DNA from: Flavobacteriales bacterium
GTDB lineage: Bacteria; Bacteroidota; Bacteroidia; Flavobacteriales_E; Vicingaceae
Reading direction: 5' to 3'
Length of the DNA stretch: 5,061 nucleotides
Assembly (NCBI GenBank): GCA_029262915.1
Contig: JAJCYN010000346.1
Span: 1 to 5,061 of the forward strand
Under the pieces are notes generated by a model, which was not told the origin of the DNA, did no database searches, and saw only the letters and a list, made by a program, of their open reading frames with translations. Positions 1 through 5,061 of the stretch are shown here, one piece after another. How positions within the stretch are numbered: position 1 is the stretch's first letter; each line of letters begins with the position of its first letter. Position numbers and translations under genes: made by a program.

Positions 1-1260
1 CATATTGGTTAATTGATCACCATAAGCTAAAGCCATTATACTTTTGGGTAGTGAAATTCCTAAATCACTAGCAGCTTGTACAATTATTGGACCTTGAACT
101 GCCCATTGTCCACCACCGCTTGGCACAAAAATATTGACTAATCCTGCACTTAAAAAAGTGAAAATGGGATAAGTTGTTTCATTAGACACTTGAACAAAAA
201 AAGCTGAAATATCGGTTACTAATCCTGAACTTTTCATTATTCCCATAATACCAAAATAAAGTGGAAACTGAATTAGTATCCCAGCTGCTCCAGAAATGGC
301 CTTGTCTATCGCTTTTAAGAAGTTATAGAAGCTTTTATGTAAAACGATAGCTAACGATAGTAACAACAAGTTGATGTTATTAGGATTAAAGAAAAGAAGA
401 AGGTCATAGTTGTAATCAACTATGACTTTGTAACCAATATAGAATAAAACTACACTTCCAAAAAATAGTGAGAATAGCATTGAGTGATCTAGCTTTTCAG
501 CACCTTCAAGTTGCGTTATTTCTTCGTTTATTTCATTGTTAGATATATTTAAAAGAGAGGTAGTAGTTCGTTTTCCGATCCAATACATTGCAAGTGGTAA
601 AATAATAAGAAGCAATACGGTAACAAATATGTTCATATTAGAACCTACTGTTTCCCAGTAAGAAATTTTCTCTGGAAGTAAAGCAATTTCGTTTTCTGGT
701 AAAATTCCAGCCATCATCGTTTTTAAATGACCTGGTTCTGCAACTTTAGCTAGTGAAGACCCTGATAATCCTCCATGCCAAACCATTAACCCTGAATAAC
801 CTGCTGCACCAATAATTGGATAGTTGATTTTAAATTGTAGTTGAGTAGCGTGTTCAGCTATTTTTCTTGCGAAAATAGCTCCAAAAATTAATCCTAAGCC
901 CCAGTTAAAAAGACTAACTATAACTGTTAATAAAGTGACCAAAGCAGCTGCTTTGGCTGTATTATTACATGATTTTACCGCAAGGTTAATAATATTGTTT
1001 ACAGGCTTAGTAAGTGCTAAAACATGCCCTAAAACCAACATTAACATCATTTGCACGGCAAAAACTAATAATCCTGAATTCCAAATGCCTTCTTCCCAAT
1101 ATTTTAATAGTTGGATGGAATAGCTAGGAAAACTCTCAGTTTCAGGTAGTGTAATAAAAAAAGCAATAAAAAAGGTAATAATAGTTAATACGATAGCAAT
1201 CGTGAATGGAGTAGGTAAGAGGTATTTAAATGCTTTGGTGTATTTGTCAGTAAAGCTCAT
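1..1260 (-). CDS. atoE: Short-chain fatty acid transporter, AtoE family (partial, C-terminus beyond left edge)
   Basis: An integral inner-membrane protein of the AtoE family, thought to import short-chain fatty acids such as acetoacetate or butyrate. The frame is open from the ATG at 1260 to base 1, giving 420 residues. E. coli AtoE is about 440 residues, so only a short C-terminal tail is missing. Hydrophobic segments lie near residues 14-38, 62-82, 105-131, 207-228, 260-282, 295-307, 321-342 and 360-380. A likely re-entrant stretch is seen near 143-165 (GAAGYSGLMVWHGG). The strongest family mark is VPSGGGQWAVQGP at residues 379-391, followed by GDQLTNM at 414-420. The start is fixed by an in-frame TAA two codons upstream. 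The ATG shares its A with the stop of the flavin reductase gene (TAATG), so translation is probably coupled. Family assignment is firm; the actual substrate is inferred. Confidence 0.93.
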   Translation of the reverse strand, partial: MSFTDKYTKAFKYLLPTPFTIAIVLTIITFFIAFFITLPETESFPSYSIQLLKYWEEGIWNSGLLVFAVQMMLMLVLGHVLALTKPVNNIINLAVKSCNNTAKAAALVTLLTVIVSLFNWGLGLIFGAIFARKIAEHATQLQFKINYPIIGAAGYSGLMVWHGGLSGSSLAKVAEPGHLKTMMAGILPENEIALLPEKISYWETVGSNMNIFVTVLLLIILPLAMYWIGKRTTTSLLNISNNEINEEITQLEGAEKLDHSMLFSLFFGSVVLFYIGYKVIVDYNYDLLLFFNPNNINLLLLSLAIVLHKSFYNFLKAIDKAISGAAGILIQFPLYFGIMGIMKSSGLVTDISAFFVQVSNETTYPIFTFLSAGLVNIFVPSGGGQWAVQGPIIVQAASDLGISLPKSIMALAYGDQLTNM

Positions 1261-2096
1261 TATTTAAGTAAGGTTTTCCATGCATTCAAAAGCTCTCCTT
1301 TAACTAATAAATCTTTAGCTACTACATGTTTTTCTCCATCAGGAATACTGTACTCATCTATTTCTTGTTGGGTTGGAATGGCTTCTATACTCCCGAGTAG
1401 CCCTAAATCATTACCAGAAAAAATAGTATTATTACGAATTTCTGCAGGAATTTGATCTATACCGATACCAATAGTGGTAATTGGTTTTTGAATTTCAAAC
1501 ATCGAGTTTTCATTTGCTCTACAGTACCAGTTCCCTCCCATACGACTCACTAAGTCAATTTTATGTTGGTCAATCATACCATTGTCATCTAATACCGCTT
1601 TATTAATATGAATTTTTAGTACTTCACAAATCACCAAATTACCCGCTCCACCATTTTGTCCGAGTTCTACAATCTGATTCACTTTACATTCAAATTGTAC
1701 AGGAGATTCCTTTACTCGATAAGGTTTAATTTCATCTGAAGGAACAGGGGTTAATCCAGCTTTTAAAAATTCATCTATTGAAGCATCATAAGGAGAACTT
1801 GAAAGAGACATTTGTTGAACGATATCATGATTAACAACGTTTATGACCACTTCTTTTACCTCTTTTACATTGTCTAACGTGTTTTTTGTAGCACCTGTTC
1901 TTCCACTTCTAGCAGGAGAAAAAATCATAATTGGTGGATTGGCACTAAAAACATTGAAGAAGCTAAAAGGGCTCAAATTCGGAACTCCATTTGCATCAAT
2001 TGTACTTGCGAAAGCAATTGGCCTTGGACCAACAGCCCCTAATAAATAATGATGAAGTTTTGAAACTTCAATGTCTCTTGGATTTACTGTGAGCAT
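1260..2096 (-). CDS. Flavin reductase family (FMN-binding split-barrel) protein
   Basis: A 278-residue soluble, probably cytoplasmic protein of the flavin reductase-like family (DIM6/NTAB type). Family members bind FMN and act as NAD(P)H:flavin oxidoreductases or as the reductase partner of a monooxygenase. The FMN-binding domain covers about residues 15-190. It shows GPRPIAFAST (23-32), NLSPFSFFN (40-48), RSGRTGATKNTLDN (63-76) and MGGNWYCR (186-193). A C-terminal extension of about 75 residues (205-278, with GIGIDQIP and FSGNDLGLLG) goes beyond the minimal 160-200 residue domain. I believe this extension is shared by Bacteroidota homologues, but that is from memory. The start is decided by an in-frame TAA 12 bases upstream of the ATG. 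The stop overlaps the transporter start by one base. The physiological partner or substrate cannot be read from the sequence, so no gene symbol is given. Confidence 0.88.
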   Translation of the reverse strand: MLTVNPRDIEVSKLHHYLLGAVGPRPIAFASTIDANGVPNLSPFSFFNVFSANPPIMIFSPARSGRTGATKNTLDNVKEVKEVVINVVNHDIVQQMSLSSSPYDASIDEFLKAGLTPVPSDEIKPYRVKESPVQFECKVNQIVELGQNGGAGNLVICEVLKIHINKAVLDDNGMIDQHKIDLVSRMGGNWYCRANENSMFEIQKPITTIGIGIDQIPAEIRNNTIFSGNDLGLLGSIEAIPTQQEIDEYSIPDGEKHVVAKDLLVKGELLNAWKTLLK

Positions 2097-2099
2097 ATA

Positions 2100-2111
2100 A
2101 TCTAATTAGAT
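2100..2111. promoter_or_regulatory. Perfect 12-bp palindrome next to the flavin reductase start (candidate operator)
   Basis: The sequence ATCTAATTAGAT is a perfect inverted repeat ending three bases before the flavin reductase ATG. One mismatched pair outward, the symmetry extends over 2097-2114. Its place in the leader would suit a dimeric regulator or a small RNA structure. In DNA this AT-rich such a palindrome can arise by chance, and no regulator gene is nearby. No recognisable -7 or -33 promoter element was found in this 107-base gap. Confidence 0.2.
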
Positions 2112-2203
2112 AATTTGTTGATTCACTAATGTAATAATTATTTAATTTCTTTAAGGATTAGCTATTTCTTTCCTTTAAAAATCTCGAATCTTGTGTCTAT
2201 AAT

Positions 2204-3010
2204 TTACGGAATAACTATTTCTTGTTCTGTACTATAGATTTTAACAATTGCTTTATCATCGCATCCCGAACCAAAATCCACTATTCTTGGGTTTTTATTT
2301 TCTGGGATTACGGTAACTATGCCAGAACTTATCCAATTGCAATTACCTAATAAAGTTAAATCTGTATTTATGGTTGCAGAAAAATCATTTCCAGCATAAG
2401 TAGAACCAAAAGCAGTACCAGAAATAGTATAACTATCATCTATTATTATTGCAGTTGTTTCTCCGCTAGAAACAGTCAATTTTTGGTTCCCAGACCAATT
2501 AATAGTTCTGTTAACATTTGTAATAGTTACCTTATCTGTAATATATGTATAATTAGGAGATGTGCCTGTTAACCCAGTGTAGGTGTAGGAAATTGTTCCA
2601 GTACCAATAGGATAAACGTTGTAGATATAATTGTTAAATGAAATTCCAACAACACATCCCAATACATCATATTTACTACTAAAAGTAGCGGTAATTGAAC
2701 CTAAACGATCTATGCCGTTCCCTGTGCAAGTACTATTAAATTGAATAGTAATAGTCATAGGGTTAGATAAGGTATCTACAATTAATGTATCGCAGCCAAA
2801 AAGAGAGGTTACATTTGCTAAGTTGTTCATTGTAATTCCTTTAGAACTAAGTGCAGCTTGATGAACCAATTTAAAAGCATCGTACATTATGCTTTGTCCC
2901 ATAGCATAATCAGTAGAGGAATTGGTTGTAGTATCCTCATCTCTATCAGAATCATGACAACTAAATAAGAGAATTAAACTTAATATTAAAATAATATTTA
3001 ATGCTTTCAT
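2204..3010 (-). CDS. Predicted lipoprotein of unknown function, probably outer-membrane or surface anchored
   Basis: I do not recognise the function of this 268-residue protein. It begins with a lipoprotein signal peptide: K2, a hydrophobic core over residues 4-16, then a lipobox LFSC with the lipidated cysteine at C18. The residues after it (HDSDRDED, 19-26) are strongly acidic, like the export signal that sends Bacteroidota lipoproteins to the cell surface. A short, possibly helical stretch (about 35-57) precedes a Thr/Ser/Ile/Asn-rich part (about 75-268) with alternating polar and hydrophobic residues, which looks like beta structure. The mature protein has five further cysteines (73, 95, 119, 224, 250), and the C-terminal NPRIVDFGSGCDDKAIVKI (240-258) looks like a conserved core. 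No catalytic motif is visible. The start is the first ATG after an in-frame stop about 30 bases upstream. The gap before it suggests its own promoter. Confidence 0.85.
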   Translation of the reverse strand: MKALNIILILSLILLFSCHDSDRDEDTTTNSSTDYAMGQSIMYDAFKLVHQAALSSKGITMNNLANVTSLFGCDTLIVDTLSNPMTITIQFNSTCTGNGIDRLGSITATFSSKYDVLGCVVGISFNNYIYNVYPIGTGTISYTYTGLTGTSPNYTYITDKVTITNVNRTINWSGNQKLTVSSGETTAIIIDDSYTISGTAFGSTYAGNDFSATINTDLTLLGNCNWISSGIVTVIPENKNPRIVDFGSGCDDKAIVKIYSTEQEIVIP

Positions 3011-3035
3011 AGTTTTTATTTTTTCTTTACTTCCA

Positions 3036-3043
3036 CAAACTTA
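3036..3043 (-). promoter_or_regulatory. Candidate Bacteroidota -7 promoter element for the lipoprotein gene
   Basis: On the minus strand this reads TAAGTTTG, an exact match to the Bacteroidota -7 consensus TAnnTTTG. It lies 25 bases before the lipoprotein ATG, and an A-rich leader follows, as is common in this phylum. No TTG -33 element is seen at the expected 17-23 base spacing, so support is partial. The element also overlaps a small hairpin. Confidence 0.3.
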
Positions 3044-3055
3044 GTGTGACTAAAG
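3040..3055 (-). terminator. Small imperfect hairpin after folA (weak candidate terminator)
   Basis: The minus strand reads CTTTAGT, CAC loop, ACTAAG: six base pairs with one bulged T. It begins 14 bases after the folA stop codon and is followed only by TTTG, without a proper U tract. The stem is short and AT-rich, so it is a weak terminator at best. Confidence 0.15.
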
Positions 3056-3069
3056 AATCTAGTATAAAA

Positions 3070-3579
3070 TTAGTTCATTTTTTCATAAACAGCAAATGAA
3101 TAGGAATAGCGGTGCTTTTCATCAGCAAGATTGTTGTTTTCTGAAACCTTTTTCCACTTCTCGTTATTTACTTCGGGGAAAAAAGTATCACCATCAAATT
3201 GTTGATTTACGTGTGTAATGTACATTTTATCAATTAAATTCTTTTCTAAGGCTTCTTTGTAAATTTGTCCACCACCAATAATAAAAAGTTCACTTTCATT
3301 ATTGTTTTTAGCGTAAGTAATAGCATCCTCTATAGAATGTAAGACCACGCAATCTTCTTCACTAAAATCGGTTTGTTTGGTTAAAACAATGTTAGTTCTA
3401 TTGGCAAGAGGTCTGTATTTTTCAGGAATAGAAATGTAGTTTTTCCGCCCAGTTACAATATGATGATTTAAGGTTTTTTCCTTAAAGTATTTCATGTCAT
3501 TTGGTAAATGCCAAATGAGGTTGTTATCCTTTCCAATTACATTATTTTCGGCAATGGCTACAATTAAAGAAATAATCAT
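3070..3579 (-). CDS. folA: Dihydrofolate reductase
   Basis: Reduces dihydrofolate to tetrahydrofolate with NADPH in the cytoplasm, supplying folate cofactors for thymidylate, purine and methionine synthesis. From the chosen ATG at 3579 it is 169 residues, normal for a chromosomal enzyme. Visible landmarks are the N-terminal strand ISLIVAIAENNVIG (3-16), W23 and the catalytic acid D28 in LPNDMKYFK, TGRKNY (43-48) and RTNIVLT (61-67). The NADPH-binding loop is IIGGGQIY (100-107), and YITH with T122 (120-123) is followed by GDTFFPE (130-136). A longer frame from an ATG at 3594 would add MVIAK. I prefer 3579 because the added residues are not part of the family fold and because it forms an ATGA overlap with the stop of the M61 peptidase gene. 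Position 43 is Thr where many homologues have Met, and 47 is Asn where many have Thr; both look tolerable. Co-transcription with the peptidase gene is likely. Confidence 0.95.
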   Translation of the reverse strand: MIISLIVAIAENNVIGKDNNLIWHLPNDMKYFKEKTLNHHIVTGRKNYISIPEKYRPLANRTNIVLTKQTDFSEEDCVVLHSIEDAITYAKNNNESELFIIGGGQIYKEALEKNLIDKMYITHVNQQFDGDTFFPEVNNEKWKKVSENNNLADEKHRYSYSFAVYEKMN

Positions 3580-5061
3580 TTTTGCAATAACCATTTTTGA
3601 TGAATACTGTTTTTCTTGTCAGAATCATTAAAAATAAAGTAACGTGTACTTCCTTTTTCTAATAGAGGAAATGTGATGGTTTGAATGATATTATCTCGAC
3701 TAATTAGTAATGATACCTTATCACCAACTTTTTTGGCATCAATAAAATCACTAATGTTACCATTTACTCTAAAACCATCTATTGCTAATATTTCATCATT
3801 TACATTAAGCCCCCCTGCATAAGCAGAAGAACCCCTGTAAACTCTTCTAATTTTATTACTCGATTCTGAAATACCAAGGCTTGGGCCTTTGTTTACCACT
3901 GTTTCAACAGATAGTCCTGCATAGCCAAAGACCGTTTTGTAATCAAATGTTTGCGTTCCATTAATGTATTTCTCAAAGAAATCATCTAATTTTAATCCAG
4001 AAACTTTTTCTAAAGCCCCTTTCATTTCATTAGGTGTAAAACCTCTCCCTTGTTTTTTGTAATACTCATTGTATAAGTACTGCATTACGTTATCTAAGTT
4101 CTTTTTTCCTTTGGTTTTATTAATTATCATTAAATCGAGTACATTGGCAACAACACTTCCTTTTGAGTAATATGATATTGTGGTGTTATAGCTATTTTCA
4201 GTTGGTCTGTATGCTTTTATCCAGGCATCAAAACTAGAATGTGCAACGGGTTGAACTTTATTTCCAGGCTGGTTTTCTATATTAATGATAGAGCCAGTGA
4301 GTTTTCTTATTATTTCTTCTTCAGAATAAAAACCTGCTCTATACAATAATAACTCATCGTAATAGCTTGTAAAACCTTCCATAACCCATAAAAGGCTCGT
4401 ATAATTTTCGTTGTTATAATCAAATGGTCCTAATGCTTTTGGTCTAACTCTTTTTACGTTCCATAAATGGAAATATTCGTGGGCAACCAAACTTAAAAAG
4501 CCTTTATAGGAATCTTCTTCATAAGTCCAGCGGTTAACTTCTAAAGTGGTAGAACTTAAATGTTCTAACCCACCACTACCACGAGTTAAATTGTGAATAA
4601 TAAAGGTGTATTCTTTGTTAGGATTTACGCCAAAAACATCGGTACAGGCTTGAGTAATTTTTGCCATATCTACTTTTAGTTTTTCTATGTCATAATTTCC
4701 TTTACCATACATTGCCACATGATGCACCACTCCGGATGAAGTAAAATCAAACGTTTCCTGATTTCCGATTTCAACTGGCGAATCAACTAAAATGTCGTAA
4801 TCTGGTGCTTGGTATTGAAAACCTTTTATTTTTCCACCTATATCTGCTTTAGGCAAAGAGGTACTTACTTTTTTCCAAGCTTTAAATGGAACTACCGTTA
4901 GGTTGTGAGGGATGTTTCTTAACTCATCAATGAACATAAACATACTTGTTCCATTAAAATAACCGTGTGAAGCATCTACAAAACTGGTACGAACGCTTAA
5001 TTCAAATGCGTACACTTTATAGTTAATTACTACGTTATTGGCTTTTTCAGCATATATACGC
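3576..5061 (-). CDS. M61-family metallopeptidase with C-terminal PDZ domain (partial, N-terminus beyond right edge)
   Basis: A zinc-dependent peptidase of the M61 (glycyl aminopeptidase-like) family. The frame is open to the right edge, with 494 residues visible (residue 1 is encoded at 5060-5058). Family members are usually around 600 residues, so roughly 80-120 N-terminal residues, including any signal peptide, are outside the window. The in-frame GTG at 5015 is not the start: the 15 codons before it read into YKVYAFELSVRTS, a normal part of the N-terminal beta domain. The core shows GGLEH (163-167), the zinc-binding HEYFH at 194-198 with catalytic E195, WNVKRVRP (200-207), and EGFTSYYDE (228-236), whose E228 is the likely third zinc ligand. 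SYYSKGSVVANVLDL follows near 296-310. A PDZ domain lies at about 387-470 (SSAYAGGLNVNDEILAIDGF). All active-site parts are intact. Location is probably periplasmic or membrane-associated, and the substrate is unknown. The TGA stop overlaps the folA start. Confidence 0.93.
   Translation of the reverse strand, partial: RIYAEKANNVVINYKVYAFELSVRTSFVDASHGYFNGTSMFMFIDELRNIPHNLTVVPFKAWKKVSTSLPKADIGGKIKGFQYQAPDYDILVDSPVEIGNQETFDFTSSGVVHHVAMYGKGNYDIEKLKVDMAKITQACTDVFGVNPNKEYTFIIHNLTRGSGGLEHLSSTTLEVNRWTYEEDSYKGFLSLVAHEYFHLWNVKRVRPKALGPFDYNNENYTSLLWVMEGFTSYYDELLLYRAGFYSEEEIIRKLTGSIINIENQPGNKVQPVAHSSFDAWIKAYRPTENSYNTTISYYSKGSVVANVLDLMIINKTKGKKNLDNVMQYLYNEYYKKQGRGFTPNEMKGALEKVSGLKLDDFFEKYINGTQTFDYKTVFGYAGLSVETVVNKGPSLGISESSNKIRRVYRGSSAYAGGLNVNDEILAIDGFRVNGNISDFIDAKKVGDKVSLLISRDNIIQTITFPLLEKGSTRYFIFNDSDKKNSIHQKWLLQK

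Noticed and set aside
935..1123. 62-codon plus-strand open frame
   Set aside because: It lies antisense within the well-supported transporter gene and its translation has no recognisable features.
1843..2049. 68-codon plus-strand open frame
   Set aside because: It is antisense to the conserved FMN-binding part of the flavin reductase gene, so it is a shadow frame.
2149..2179. Possible terminator hairpin after the lipoprotein gene (TTTAAAGGA pairing with TCCTTAAAG on the minus strand)
   Set aside because: There are only five consecutive pairs, then a mismatch, with a 13-base loop and no U tract after the stem. This is too weak to call.
3580..3594. Five-residue N-terminal extension (MVIAK) of dihydrofolate reductase
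   Set aside because: The internal ATG at 3579 gives the normal family N-terminus and an ATGA overlap, so the extension is probably not translated.
1..5061. Defence system, mobile element, CRISPR array or tRNA/rRNA gene
   Set aside because: Coding capacity is filled by five minus-strand genes of ordinary type or unknown lipoprotein type. No transposase, direct-repeat array or RNA-gene structure was seen in the gaps.

Overview
The window is AT-rich, densely coded DNA. All five genes I can support lie on the minus strand, so they are described right to left (5061 to 1). The likely source is a member of the Bacteroidota, most probably Flavobacteriales. The reasons are the low GC content, A-rich leaders without clear Shine-Dalgarno sequences, a lipoprotein with an acidic stretch after its lipidated cysteine, and the overall character of the proteins. 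The species cannot be named from this sequence alone.

Right part (5061 to 3070): an M61-family metallopeptidase with a C-terminal PDZ domain enters from beyond the right edge, with its N-terminus missing. Its stop codon overlaps the probable start of a dihydrofolate reductase gene (folA) in an ATGA junction. These two genes look co-transcribed and translationally coupled.

Middle (3010 to 2204): a 268-residue predicted lipoprotein of unknown function, preceded by a 59-base gap. That gap holds a small imperfect hairpin and a sequence resembling the Bacteroidota -7 promoter element. The lipoprotein may be its own transcription unit.

Left part (2096 to 1): after a 107-base gap comes a flavin-reductase-family FMN-binding protein. 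It overlaps by one base (TAATG) with a short-chain fatty acid transporter of the AtoE family, which runs off the left edge. This tight pairing suggests a metabolic unit for uptake or processing of short-chain acids, continuing to the left outside the window.

No RNA genes, mobile elements, CRISPR arrays or long repeats were seen, and no stretch over 300 bases lacks a gene. The region reads as ordinary chromosomal housekeeping and accessory metabolism. I found no convincing sign of an undescribed system. The least explained items are the lipoprotein and the flavoprotein-transporter coupling.
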